DNA of 64,000 bases from Pachyseris speciosa (GCA_016490735.1 JAEMWC010000364.1:147001-211000), one strand, 5' to 3'; positions 1-11,002 are shown, counted from the first letter of the stretch. Numbers and translations: made by a program. Notes: generated by a model not told the origin, from the letters alone.

Positions 1-68
1 TTTTTTTATAAAATATGTATCTGGTCCTTTTTTGAGAGTTTTTATGTATATAATAAATATTGGTGTAC

Positions 69-379
69 CTGTTTTGCTGTGGTGTCCACATCACAATCCA
101 GTAGTGCACGGTGAATGGTAAGAGGGTTAGCAGGGGCACCATTTGGGGTTGTCAATGCTATCCAGTATTCAACAGACGGACGTAATTTGTCGTTTATTAC
201 TGTAGGGTGGTTCAAAATCCATTCTTGTGTAGAACTACTGGCAGCTTGGCTCGGGGTTAATACTTCGTCGACGTTCTCATCGCTGTCTTCACCATCGTTG
301 TTTGATGCTTTTTTCCCTTTGCTCTTCTTGCGTCCTTGTGCACTTATTGCACTAAAGAAAAATGCGACGTTTTTAATAT
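69..379 (-). CDS. Internal exon of an unrecognised gene
   Basis: Open exon of 311 nt between an AG acceptor (380-381) and a GT donor (67-68). It joins in frame (phase 1) to the exon at 490-691 and leaves in phase 0, so the gene continues off the left edge. The peptide begins with a hydrophobic stretch, then has a basic run (GRKKSKGKK), an acidic run (DGEDSDENVDE), a Ser-rich linker and a folded-looking segment containing EWILNHP and EYWIALTTP. I do not recognise the family. A low-complexity charged linker ahead of a compact domain would suit a nuclear or cytoplasmic protein, but that is inference. The agreement of splice phases is the main support that it is real. Confidence 0.5.
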
Positions 380-489
380 CTAGGCAAATTAAGAGAAAAA
401 CGATCAGAATAGTCATTCAGCGACAACTTTATATCATGAACTGACAAGCTAAGACATAAGCAAGATCGTAGTTCAAAGGAAATACTCAC

Positions 490-691
490 CACTTATTGCT
501 TTGTCACAAGTCTCTCTTTTCGAACACACGTCACCCCATGCGGTCTGTAAACCTTCTTCGCTGACTTTGCAAATACATTGTGCTCTGATAATGCTACATT
601 TTCCCGATATTATAGGGCTTATGTAACACAGTGCTACACTTCTTATAGCCTGGCTGTTCAGTTGCCGACATGGATATCGTGTTCTGTTCAT
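490..691 (-). CDS. Possible first exon of the same unrecognised gene
   Basis: ORF of 67 codons plus one base, starting at an ATG in good context (ACCATGA) and ending at a strong donor GTGAGT (484-489). The peptide is cysteine-rich (CICKVSEEG, GDVCSKRETC) and fuses in frame to the exon at 69-379. No family was recognised, and a clear signal peptide is not visible. The ATG lies at the edge of a 213-bp tandem duplication that would form the promoter or 5' UTR, so this could be the true start or only the most upstream visible exon. Confidence 0.4.
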
Positions 692-1128
692 GGTGCCACC
701 GATTTTACCTCAAGGAGCAAGCTGAATTTATACCAAATCGACTTGTGATATCTCGGGGAATATATTTGGCAAAAGAAAACAAAGTCAATGGTAAACTGAG
801 GAAGTGTTGATTTGAAACACAATAAACCTTTGAGAAATGCTACACGCCAACAATTTGCAGTGACCTGTTTGTTTAACTATTTTCTATATCTGTGTACTGG
901 TCATGGTGCCACCGATTCTGCCTTCAAAGGAACAAGCTGAATTTATATCAAATCGACTTGTGATATCTCGGGGAATATATTTGGCTAAAGAAAAAAAAAA
1001 AGTTCAAGGGTAAACTGAAGAAGTGTTGATTTGAGATAAGAAATTGTACCACAATAAACCTTTGAGAATTGCTAACGAGACGCAAACAATTTGCAGTGAC
1101 TTGTTTGTTTAGCTGCTTTCTATATCTC
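689..1128. repeat. 213-bp tandem duplication (two copies)
   Basis: The segment beginning CATGGTGCCACCGATT at 689 recurs at 902 with the same order of sub-motifs (GACTTGTGATATCTCGGGGA, AACCTTTGAGAA, CAATTTGCAGTGAC). The period is 213 bp with small indels. It sits directly upstream of the minus-strand exon at 490-691, so it duplicates that gene's likely 5' region. Confidence 0.85.
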
Positions 1129-1136
1129 GTTGTGAT

Positions 1137-2465
1137 TTATTCAATTCTTCATTCTGAACTGTAGAAGATTCTATAACAATGGAAATAGAATACATTAACA
1201 TATGAGATATTTCCAGTTTTAACTAGAAGTTAAATAATGAAAACATCTCTGTTCTCCGTGATATCCGTCAAATCTGCCCAAAATAGGGATTTCTTACAAG
1301 ACGTTGAACTTCCAGTTTGATGTGGAAGCTCGACTGTGGTCATTTTTTTCTTAAACACGGCGGTTATCACGGATTTGACGGTAACCGGTCAGTAAAGATT
1401 TATTTAATACTTCTTTTTGAATCTGTAAATATTTTTATAACAATGGAAATAGAATATATTATTATTTTAAATATTTACAGTATTAACTAGTGGAATTAAA
1501 TTAATAGAACATCTCTGTTCTCCGTGATATCCGTCAAATCTGCCCAATGTAGAGAATTCTTACAAGAGGTTGAACTTCCAGTTTGATGTGGAAGCTCGAC
1601 TGTGGTCATTTTTTTCTTAAACACGGCGGTTATCACGGATTTGACGGTAACCAGTCAGTAAAGATTTATTTAATACTTCTTTTTGAATCTGTAAATATTT
1701 TTATAACAATGGAAATAGAATATATTATTATTTTAGATATTTACAGTATTAACTAGTGGAATTAAATTAATAGAACATCTCTGTTCTCCGTGATATCCGT
1801 CAAATCTGCCCAATGTAGAGAATTCTTACAAGAGGTTGAACTTCCAGTTTGATGTGGAAGCTCGACTGTGGTCATTTTTTTCTTAAACACGGCGGTTATC
1901 ACGGATTTGATGGTAACCGGTCAGTAAAGATTTATTTAATACTTCTTTTTGAATCTGTAAATATTTTTATAACAATGGAAATAGAATATATTATTATTTT
2001 AGATATTTACAGTATTAACTAGTGGAATTAAATTAATAGAACATCTCTGTTCTCCGTGATATCCGTCAAATCTGCCCAATGTAGAGAATTCTTACAAGAG
2101 GTTGAACTTCCAGTTTGATGTGGAAGCTCGACTGTTGTTATTTTTTTCTTAAACACGGTGGTTATCGCGGATTTGATGGTAACCAGTCAGTAAAGATTTA
2201 TTTAATACTTCTTTTTGAATCTGTAAATATTTTTATAACAATGGGAATAGAATATATTATTATATTAGATATTTACAGTTCTTACTGGAAGTATTTGTTA
2301 ATTAAGATTTCTCTACTCTCCGTGATATCCATCAAATCTGGCCGATCTAGAGATTTCTTACAACAGGTTGAACTTCCAGTTTGATGTGGAAGCTCGACTG
2401 TGTTCATTTTTTCTTGAACAAGGCGGATATCACGGCTTTGATGGCAATGAGCCAGGTCTGTCATT
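1137..2465. repeat. 266-bp tandem repeat, about 4.5 to 5 units
   Basis: The marker ACATCTCTGTTCTCCGTGAT occurs at 1243, 1509, 1775 and 2041, exactly 266 bp apart, and in degraded form near 2307. The first and last units are more divergent than the middle three, as expected of array homogenisation. Every unit carries CCGTGATATCCGTCAAATC about 90 bp from a complementary-strand version, TATCACGGATTTGACGG, with the two half motifs in swapped order. Short ORFs inside are not conserved as genes. Confidence 0.92.
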
Positions 2466-2772
2466 TTTGCACTTCTTTTTTAAAACTGGTCGACATTCAG
2501 AATTTCTTTCTTAACATAGCAGGTTTCACGGATTTAGTGGAGACTGAACAGAAAAGGAACGTTTGGGCCTTTTTTTGTCGTTCCCTTAATTCAGGTGGCA
2601 AACCACACAGTATCGCTCTTAAATATAGATCCCAACTTCAATTTTCCTCGAAAAGTATCCAAACACAGTTTTTACCTTTTGCCTTATTAGACAACACCAC
2701 TATAACGAGCATCAAATGGTTAATTTCAGAGATAAATTGAAAGTTTGAAGAGGAACAAAATTTTTGGGAAAC

Positions 2773-2774
<2 letters not shown>

Positions 2775-2813
<39 letters not shown>
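2775..2813. repeat. (CT)n microsatellite
   Basis: Pure CT dinucleotide run of about 38 bp immediately outside the left arm of the PLE composite. Confidence 0.95.
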
Positions 2814-2818
<5 letters not shown>

Positions 2819-3062
2819 CTAGTGATTACGTAATTACAAGTGGCAACTACCAAAAAAGGTACAAGATGACAAAAAAGGAACAAAAAAGGTGCTAATTAAT
2901 AGCCGACAAGAAAACAAAATCAGTGAAGCAAAAAATACGAGACAGATAACGTAAGATGAGAGAAAACTAAAAACTAAACTGGCTAAAAAAAGAATACGGT
3001 AAATGGAGAAGCATTGCGGCAAGTATCAGAAAACAGATGTCTGAAGGAAGGCAACCCACAAT

Positions 3063-5390
3063 CACGTAAAAATCAAGCGCACCACATGGCGCAGAATGGC
3101 TATTGTTCGTAGGACATTTACTTACTTGCTGGCATAAATTACCCTTGTCACACTAGATTTCCCATGTGGGCTCTTATTGGACTCCAATTGGTTGCGCGCA
3201 GTTTCTTACAAATTCAAATTTCCACAAAATTTCTTGCAGTTGCAAATGCCCAGTGGAATATCTGTCCATCAAATGTACAAGCAGTCAGAAGACAAAAAAT
3301 TTCCGAGCAATCCCGATCTCTCCGGGATACTTTTATGATCATATGATCATGTGGTAGAAAATCGCGCACCTCGTTTGCCACAACTGCGTCAAATCTTGAT
3401 AAATAGAACGGAACGACTTTGTTTCTATAGAATAAATGTTATTGGCGTTTACGCCGTATCCTCCCGTTACAATCTATTTTATTCAAACCGCAGTGTTAAA
3501 GGACGTCACACAATTGTTGTCCTCGTTCCTTCATATTCCATTTTATCTCAATCAGTCGCGCCGTACCTGCTTTCGTGCATGAAACGAACTGTGAGCGCGG
3601 TCTCTCGCTTGTGTTTGAAAATGGCCGAAAATCGTAATTACTTTTTATGAACTCGCATGAACCAATATGTTAGTTCAACTATTACAGCGACAGTTGTTCA
3701 GGCCTTTTTCGCAAGTTTTATGCCGAATCGCAAATGTCCGCCGCTCCCTTTAGAACCTTCTATTTTGTCATTTGGTTATCATGATAACTGAAAATAAGGT
3801 AGAAAGAGATTGTGGCGAAATTGGTCCTCAGGGAGTTCTAATTCTCGTACGCTTTGCCGCGTGATTGACAAACAAATCACTGGGATTATTCTTTTGAGCT
3901 CGCGTTTTTGATACTTTGCGATAATAAGTCCCTTAGATAAACTATTGGTTTATTCATTAGATGATGCCTCAAAGTAACCAACATGGTAAGCGATTCTACG
4001 CGAAAAATAAGCGAGAGCCGGACAGTTGGCCGGAGCGCGATAATCCCAACCACACCAAACGCTTCATGTTTCACCCCAGTTATTGTTAGCAAAAACAAAA
4101 AGACTTGCAAATGTGTGCTGTTTTACATCGAAGAAGCACCGACCTACACAAATTTTTGCGTTTGATCGTTGCACCAACAATTTCAAACTTTAAGCGTCGA
4201 TTGCTTTCTCAGGATTGTATTGCATCTTATTCATGTTCCATCTGATCGCAAATGGTCGCGGATCGCAGACCACAAACGATCGCTAAGTGCGCTGTTTGCG
4301 ATCGCAGGATCGCAGACGATCGCAGAAACGATCGATGGCAGAACGTTTTCCGATCTGCGATCCGCGATCGTCTGCGATCATATGGACTTTTGCTGGGGGT
4401 TGGTGTAAGTGATCAAATTCAAATTGCCTTCCTTCAAGTTTGTGACTAGCGCTTCATTGATTTTTCGATTGTTGTGTGAATGAAGGAAGTTTTGCTGTTG
4501 AATAATATGCCATTTTTATGAGAATCTTTTAAATGTATTTCCTCCCTACGGTGATAACTTACGACTCTGACGGTCGGCCGCAATCGTAAATGTTCGTCCG
4601 AGATCACAACGAAATCCGGTAGACTGAAAAGTACACTGTCAACCTTTATTGAACACCCAAGGGAACAGTGAAGGCGGCGCTTAGGCAAGATTCATGAACC
4701 TAGAGAAGCTGCAATCATACATATTTATGAGCAAAATGGCTCATTATCTGCTCATTATGTTATACGAAATAAGAGAACATAAATTTCCAACTACATCCTT
4801 TTCCGCAATTTACGATATTTGACCTAAATGACTGAATTTACTTAAATAAGAAACTTTTGCAGGTTACAAGTTCATAAAAAGTTGGACCAGAAACAAGAAA
4901 TTTAACATGGAAAAAAGCCATTTCTGAATTGTCACATAAAATGGCTAAAAAATCATTCATATTTCAACTCAAATTTCCAATAGTTTTTACAAGTCATGTC
5001 GATCTCCTAAACGTCTCAATTAAACAAGTGCAAATTCGTCTTCATTTCGCAGCCTACAAGTTTGGACTTTTTCTACCGAGATACTTTTAGAATGAAACTT
5101 AAAGTTGGGTGATAGCCCATTTCAGACGCCATTTCTTTTAAGAATGCAGTCTGTCCGCTTTCAAATTTCGCGCTCCAGCGCGTCACTGTTATGCTAATTG
5201 CCATACTTAATCATATGAATATTAATGATGTCCGACCATTCTGCGCCGTGAAAATCCCAAAACGAGGCCTTTGGAGCCTGAAAGGGCCGATAAACAGCAA
5301 AATCCCTGGAGGGGCCCTTAAACAATGTTACTCATAATAAGTTCCCCAGGCAGGGCTTTTGAGTCCACTCAACACCTAAAAGGCTGACAA
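3063..5390. other. 2.3-kb insertion without recognised genes
   Basis: This stretch interrupts sequence that is continuous in the right PLE arm (9190-9204). AATC is present on both sides. It holds only short unsupported ORFs, a GATCGC-rich block at 4230-4380, and a 15-bp inverted pair (around 3083-3100 and 5234-5250). I see no transposase. It could be a non-autonomous element or two insertions. Confidence 0.5.
4230..4380. repeat. GATCGC/GATCGCAG-rich palindromic block
   Basis: Dense repetition of GATCGCAG and its complement CTGCGATC, so the block can fold on itself. CACCAAC at 4171 and GTTGGTG near 4399 could be short terminal inverted repeats of a 0.24-kb element. Confidence 0.5.
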
Positions 5391-5501
5391 AATCCAAGAA
5401 AAGGGCCTTTGAACGATCGATCATGCGTGAACGTAAACTATAGGAGAAGAAGTTAATTATAGCAGATTCTGTTTGTTGAATGAAATTCCTTCCTTTTATT
5501 T

Positions 5502-6364
5502 ACAGTCGAGTCAGGTCAAGCGTATCCCCCTAGCTTACATTAATGAGTTGATTATTTGAACATTGAACCCATTAGTCGTTCGAATAATGCAATCATTTTT
5601 GAAATATTCTACTCGAAGTTCAGTTGCTGATTGGGCTATGTCCGTAGATGTGTTTGTCATCAAAAACGCGTTCGACCAACGAGACGCTTAAAATCCAGTT
5701 CTTTCCGAGCATAGTTCATAGAGGGAAATGGTTATGAAAGATAGCAAAGTTCTTTGTTATATGTTTGCTATTTTGGGGGTTGACCGTGCACAATAACAAT
5801 AGGTGGTTACCGCGTGCTCATGCAACTAGCCAATAAAAACATTTCGATTACATAATTCATGCATAGTAAATGAGTGCAAAACAAAGAAATGTACACAATC
5901 ATGGGTCTTCCTACATAAATCTTGGCCTTTTTGTTTTGCTCCTTTGATGTTTGCCGGGTTTCCTAACCATCTCCCTCTATTAACTATGTTCTGAGGAATC
6001 CTGAAATAATAAATTTGTATCAGGCGAAGCTACATTTAACAAACACAGCTGATAGCTACAGCGTTGTAAACAACCAAAAAAATTGACGAAAATACTTGCT
6101 GAAACTTCGCCTGAAATCCTTTTATCTCGAATACGTCTTCTACAAGCTTTAGGCGATGTACAAAGCAAAAAAAGTTCTCGATACATCGTGCTTGGATTTC
6201 CCATATAAGGAGCATCTTTTGTTCGCATAGTCCAATCAGCAATCGAAGTTTGATTCGCATATTTAAAAATTATTGCATTATTCGAAACGACTAACGGGTT
6301 CAATGTTCAAATAATCAACTCATTAATGTAATCTAGGGGGGTACGTTTGACCTGACTTGACTGT
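5502..6364. repeat. Inverted repeat in the PLE tail
   Basis: 5502-5650 (GAGTCAGGTCAAGCG ... ATTAATGAGTTG) is the inverse of about 6190-6364. The right copy is the direct continuation of the minus-strand GIY-YIG reading frame, so this is PLE tail sequence folded back on itself. About 540 bp of unassigned DNA separates the arms. Confidence 0.7.
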
Positions 6365-6820
6365 AAGCCATGGGGTGCCAAAGAGAACAGTTGAGCACTC
6401 CAATAAGCCTCTTTTGTAATTAAAAGCCTATCGATATCTTCAGAGTTGTTGGGGGCTTGCACCTGATTGATGCATTGAAATGAAAAATCACCAAGAGTGC
6501 GTGGAATTTTATAAAAATACACTGCTACCTCACAAGTTGTTTTGTTTGTGAGCATAGCAGACTTGTGATTGCGAAACCTGATTCTAAAGTCAGTGGTGGT
6601 AGATCCTACATATTGCAAGCGACATTTCTTGCAAGAAGCCAAGAAAGTCTGAAATGAATGGTGTATTTTTTGCCCGGCTGAAAACTAAGAAATGATTTAG
6701 ATTCCACAAAGGAATTGCGACAAAGGTCTCATCTATTTCTATCGCATTTAAACAAGCATTGTTGTGATGGCCTGTTTGTCTCTCTTCGGCGGTTTCCAAA
6801 CGAGATGGTGCTAGCAATTC
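6307..6820 (-). pseudogene. PLE GIY-YIG endonuclease domain, minus copy, broken
   Basis: Two overlapping frames (about 6590-6820 and 6307-6642) together encode the cysteine-rich lead and GIY-YIG nuclease of a Penelope-like element. Visible landmarks are LLAPSRLETAEERQ, then CKKCRLQYVGSTTTDF, RIRFRNHKS and the C-terminal LLITKEAYWSAQLF. In PLEs this domain follows the reverse transcriptase and nicks target DNA. Here a stop lies in the lead segment (near 6838) and a frameshift near 6600 separates the cysteine motif from the nuclease core. The 908-bp insertion at 6874-7781 separates it from its own RT. Confidence 0.85.
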
Positions 6821-6873
6821 TTTAAGATTCTTTCACCGACGAAAGGCTGGTATAACAGAGCCGCGAGGGAAAA

Positions 6874-7781
6874 CATAGCCAGAAATCCAAGACAGTCAGC
6901 GGATTGAACGGCGGGCGCGTATATTTTGATATTCAACATCGCGGGCGGACAAATGAAGGCTATTATTGTTGTTTACATGCTGTTTGCTTCGCTACTTTTG
7001 AGGATTATTGATCGAAATGTATCCACAAAATCAATTTACCTAGTTTGAAATGATTTAATTGGTTTTAATCAGACTTGGGATATGTGAATATTTTCCTGTA
7101 CTTCCTTCGATAATTACTTCGAGGTTACCGCTATTTTTCGAAATTCGGCCTGTTCATCATATATCAAGTACCTAACTTGTTATGGGAATACAACTGACCA
7201 CTGAAAACACGTTAAAACAATATGGCAACCGTAGTGGAATGAAAGCAAACCTCTCGAAGATGCATTTTTTCTCCGTAATGGCTTCATCTCGGCTTGTCTC
7301 GTATTTCTGGAAAATGCCACTATTTACATAAAAAACGCACCATGTTAAGGAAATTTGTTAGGGCCAAGAATATTATTTTTGTGAGCTTTATATGTCATCT
7401 TTTGAATAAGATAATGGGAAATTAATTTGGTGCAGTTGTTTTCTCGAAGCTGACTAAGGAAACCATGAAGGTAAGACCTATTTAAAGGAACATTGAGAAA
7501 AAAGTGCAGCTAGTTTATGAGATAATTTTGATCAAAAAGGCACCATTTAGATCTATTTTTTCTCATATTTTAATCAATTATAACATTGTTTGAACTTGAC
7601 TCTCTTTAATAAAATCATGTGAAATACTTAGATTTTGTGCGGCTACGCCACAAAATGCAAAACAATATTATTTTCCCCTCGTTTCCTTTATGTTTCGCCG
7701 CCATGTTAAATCCGTATGTGCGTGTTCCGCGCATGCTTGCGGCCATTTTGGAAGCCATGTTGTATGGGATTTCTGGCTATG
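6874..7781. mobile_element. Short inverted-repeat DNA element inserted in the PLE
   Basis: It begins CATAGCCAGAAATCC at 6874 and ends with the exact complement GGATTTCTGGCTATG at 7781. The PLE reading on both sides joins if it is removed: the minus-strand frame KLKEL before it continues as FPRGSVIPAFRR after it. The 15-bp terminal repeats and clean interruption identify it as a non-autonomous DNA transposon (MITE-like). No coding capacity is visible. Confidence 0.8.
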
Positions 7782-8517
7782 AGTTCTTTTAATTTTGGGT
7801 TGGATTGTAAAATAAACAAATGCTTTCTAATTATTTTGCCTAAATCGGGTAAATGTGGATAAATGCAATCACAAACGGAAATAATTGGTTTGCTTCTTTT
7901 CCACAAGTCCTAAGTAAACCATTTCTAGAAATGACAGAGGCTTTGGAAAATTGATCATTAACTAATTTAGAAGGATAGCCTTGGTTAAGAAGGTACCCTT
8001 TGTACTCAGCTATTCTCTTGGCAAGGAACGTTTCATCAGAGCAATTTCTTTTTAGTCTTGTGGCTACTCCAGAGGGCATAGCCAAGAAAACATGCTTGGG
8101 ATGGCAGCTAGAAGGTGTAAGATATAAGTGACTGTCTGCAGGTTTGGAATAGACGTCTGTCTTAATAAACCCATCAATAAGATATAAAGTAAGATCAAGT
8201 ACATGGAGCTCACGCTCAGAAAAAACTAACTCAAATTTAATAGAAGGATACAAAGATTTAATGTAATTAGTAAATTTATGAAAAGCAGGAAGGCCTTGCT
8301 TCCAAAGGTCAAAAACATCGTCACAGTATCGCCACCATAAGGACGGCTTTATCGGACCAGAAAACTTGCCTTTGAGATCAGTTTCGCCCATGGCAAGATC
8401 GGCAAAACTACAGGCATTCTTTGGACCCATAGCTGTGCCATGTATTTGAAGAAAGAAATTCTCCTTAAAAACAGAATGGTTACTTTTCAAACAGATTTCA
8501 CAGCCTCTAAAATACAC
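7706..8517 (-). pseudogene. PLE reverse transcriptase fragment
   Basis: The minus-strand ORF of 225 codons (8517 to 7840) carries the core PLE reverse transcriptase motifs in order: QIHGTAMGPKNACSFADLAM, the catalytic box WWRYCDDVFDLW (YxDD-type), ERELHVLDLTLYLIDG, then KPADSHLYLTPSSCHPKHV and MPSGVATRL. A frameshift near 7880 moves the thumb-like continuation (HLPDLGKIIRKHLFILQSNP) to another frame ending in the inverted-repeat insertion. The fingers region is missing because the copy is cut at about 8520 by the second PLE. It is inactive but clearly from the Penelope family, and it joins to the GIY-YIG segment at 6307-6820. Confidence 0.9.
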
Positions 8518-8612
8518 GTCGTGGATGGAAATTGATTTTCCCTAGTATTCAAAGCATTTTCCCTCGCGGCTCTGTTATACCAGCCTTTCGTCGGTGAAAG
8601 AATCTTACAAAA

Positions 8613-9140
8613 TTGCTAGCACCATCTCGTTTGGAAACCGCCGAAGAGAGACAAGCAGGCCATCACAACAGTGCTTGTTTCAAATGTGATAGAAATAGAT
8701 GCGACCTTTGTCGGAATTCCTTTGTGGAATCTAAATCATTTCTTAGTTTTCAGCCGGGCAAAAAATACACCATTTATTCCAGACTTTCTTGTAATTCTAA
8801 AAACGTCATTTACTTGGCTTCTTACAAGAAATGTCGCTTGCAATATGTGGGATCTACCACCACTGACTTTAGAATCAGGTTTCGCAATCACAAGTCTGCT
8901 ATGCTCACAAACAAAACAACTTGTGAGGTAGCAGTGCATTTTTATAAAATTCCACGCACTCTAGGTGATTTTTCATTTCAATGCATCGATCAGGTGCAAG
9001 CCCCCAACAACTCTGAAGATATCGATAGGCTTTTAATTACAAAAGAGGCTTATTGGAGTGCTCAACTGTTCTCTTTGGCACTCCATGGCTTAAATAAAAG
9101 GAAGAAATTTCATTCAAGAAACAGAATCTGCTATAATTAA
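8613..9140 (+). CDS. PLE GIY-YIG endonuclease domain, plus copy (fragment)
   Basis: Uninterrupted 175-codon frame holding the C-terminal part of a Penelope-like polyprotein. It has the cysteine pairs CFKCDRNRCDLC, then SCNSKNVIYLASYKKC, the GIY-YIG core LQYVGSTTTDFRIRF with RNHKSAM, and the C-terminal helix LLITKEAYWSAQLF. It is nearly identical to the minus copy at 6307-6820 apart from the last residues, so the duplication is recent. The reverse transcriptase that should precede it is absent; sequence homologous to the other copy starts at about 8565. It is 5'-truncated, so not an autonomous element. Confidence 0.85.
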   Translation: MLAPSRLETAEERQAGHHNSACFKCDRNRCDLCRNSFVESKSFLSFQPGKKYTIYSRLSCNSKNVIYLASYKKCRLQYVGSTTTDFRIRFRNHKSAMLTNKTTCEVAVHFYKIPRTLGDFSFQCIDQVQAPNNSEDIDRLLITKEAYWSAQLFSLALHGLNKRKKFHSRNRICYN

Positions 9141-9498
9141 CTTCTTCTCTCATAGTTCACGTTCCCGCATGATCGATCGTTCAAAGGCCCTTTTCTTGGA
9201 TTGTGGGTTGCCTTCCTTCAGACATCTGTTTTCTGATACTTGCCGCAATGCTTCTCCATTTACCGTATTCTTTTTTTAGCCAGTTTAGTTTTTAGTTTTT
9301 AGTTTTTAGTTTTCTCTCATCTTATGTTATCTGTCTTGTATTTTTGCTTCACTGATTTTGTTTTCTTGTCGGCTATTAATTAGCACCTTTTTTGTTCCTT
9401 TTTTGTCATCTTGTACCTTTTTTTGGTAGTTGCCACTTGTAATTACGTAATCACTAGCACTTTAATCTTAGTTCCTTTGTATTCAAAAGTTGTAGTAA

Positions 9499-9524
9499 CT
9501 GAAGAAGGTCTTGGACCGAAACGT
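9499..9524 (+). ncRNA. Hammerhead-ribozyme-like motif in the PLE tail
   Basis: CTGAAGA, a potential stem GGTC/GACC with a three-base loop, then GAAAC. This order (CUGANGA, stem II, GAAA) is the hammerhead core, and PLEs are known to carry hammerheads in their terminal repeats. One extra A lies between the first core box and stem II, so cleavage activity is uncertain. Confidence 0.35.
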
Positions 9525-9744
9525 TTTATTTAATATTTAAATTTTTTAACCTTCTTATACGTCAGAAGTTGTCTGTCCTCGCTTTTCTTTTAATTATCCG
9601 TCAAATGAGAATCGGGTGTTTGATTCACTGTGAACTGTGATTTTGTTTCATGTTCCTTTAATTTTGAGAGAAATTGTAACAATAGATGCCATATGGTAAT
9701 GGCACATATCACATAGTTTCATGGCGGTTTACAATTCTTCTCTA

Positions 9745-10016
9745 GGGTGAGATCGGACGTCAGCCTGTAAAGGCGCCTCTGGCAGCCACTATCTATCCAT
9801 TTTTGATCTCACCCACCCACCCACCCACCCAACCCACACATGAATGTCAAGACAGATGAAAGGTAGACCACCACACCGGGAACTACGTCCCCTACACTTT
9901 TCGAAGAGTGTGTGGGTTCTTTAACGTCCCACAGATTATTAGGAACAAGTGTTGTGAGACGGGACCTACGGTTTATCGTCCTTATCCGAGAAGACTGGAA
10001 AGTCTAACCGTTTGCA

Positions 10017-10048
<32 letters not shown>

Positions 10049-10146
10049 ATTATTTTAAGACCCTGAGTGTTGGTCCGGCCGGGCTTTGAACCCGCGACCT
10101 CCCGCACAGTAGTCCGGTGCTCTACCACTGAGCTAACCGGGCGGCG
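9745..10146 (-). mobile_element. tRNA-derived SINE
   Basis: Read on the minus strand it starts with a tRNA-like head: A box TTAGCTCAGTGGTAGAGC (around 10110-10140) and B box GGGTTCAAAGCCC (10081-10097). A roughly 300-bp body follows, including GGACGTTAAAGAACCCA. The tRNA part is not followed by a proper 3' acceptor end but runs straight into the body, as in a SINE. (CCCA)n lies near its far end at 9810-9835. Confidence 0.8.
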
Positions 10147-10237
10147 GTTACACTTCGATACAAACTATTGGTACACTTCGATACAAACTATTTTGCGTTC
10201 CATTGCAATCTGAAACGTCATTCTTGACCCAGGGCCA

Positions 10238-10825
10238 TGATTGCCATGGGAAAGTGTCTGGGATAGCTTTGCTCGTCAATGGAAACCGCCTCTGAAGGTC
10301 GCGAGATTCTACCAAATGTAACTGTTTTGATGAGTTACTTGGCAGACAATAACAAGAAATCCTTGATCCACAAGGAGAAGGCCCGTTTTCGAATGTCTGC
10401 CACGTTAAATCATGAGCCCCAAAATTAAACAATAACTGCAAGCCCCGGTGGGGTATTCCCCTATATGCCCTATACGGGAACGTGCCGCTGGATAGGGTAT
10501 GGTTTTTGGCTCCTCCGTCCTAAACCGGATGTATGATTGCCATGGGAAAGTGTCTGGGATAGCTTTGCTCGTCAATGGAAACCGCCTCTGAAGGTCGCGA
10601 GATTCTACCAAATGTAACTGTTTTGATGAGTTACTTGGCAGACAATAACAAGAAATCTTTAATCCACAAGGAGAGGGCTCGTTTTCGAATGTCTGTCATG
10701 TTAAATTATGAGCCCCAAAATTAAACAATAACTGCAAGCCCCGGTGGGGTATTCCCCTATATGCCCTATACGGGAACGTGCCGCTGGATAGGGTATGGGT
10801 TTTGGCTCCTCCGTCCTAAACCGGA
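10238..10825. repeat. 296-bp tandem duplication
   Basis: The segment starting TGATTGCCATGGGAAAGTG at 10238 repeats at 10534 with few changes. Each copy ends in a palindrome-rich block (GGGGTATTCCCCTATATGCC, then GCCGCTGGATAGGGTATGG). An inverted relative of that block lies at about 11215-11290 (AGCGGCACCCCTATACCC), suggesting terminal repeats of a larger element. Confidence 0.85.
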
Positions 10826-10904
10826 TGTATAATTTCAAGCGAGTTGTCCTGAGAAGGGTCGGGAACCGTCCTAGGCAGGGAATTTTTTTAAGACTCTCGT
10901 CAAC

Positions 10905-11002
10905 TATATAGCCTGCGAGCGGGCTCTCCAGTGTTTTGTTGCGGCGCGACCGCATGATTCGCGCCGTAACAAATAACCTGGAGAGCCTACTTGCAAGCTA
11001 TC
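10905..11002. mobile_element. Hairpin MITE of about 98 bp
   Basis: The two halves are complementary: ATAGCCTGCGAGCGGGCTCT pairs with a right end reading GGAGAGCCTACTTGCAAGCT, around a centre of GCGGCGCGACCGCATGATTCG. A related sequence (gagcctgtatgcaggct) is near 14918. Confidence 0.7.

Larger units (their letters stand above)
2816..9600. mobile_element. Composite of two Penelope-like elements in inverted orientation
   Basis: The interval is bounded by inverted arms: 2816-3062 matches the reverse complement of about 9204-9461, and 5393-5500 matches that of about 9087-9190. Inside are a minus-strand PLE reverse transcriptase (7706-8517), its GIY-YIG nuclease (6307-6820) and a second, plus-strand GIY-YIG domain (8613-9140). 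The segment 6300-6873 is the inverse of 8565-9095. The left arm is split by 2.3 kb of other DNA at 3063-5390. PLEs are known for tandem, partial and inverted copies, so a rearranged dimer is the simplest reading. Confidence 0.75.

Noticed and set aside
10068..10142. tRNA gene on the minus strand
   Set aside because: A and B boxes are good but the acceptor stem does not close and the sequence runs on into a SINE body.
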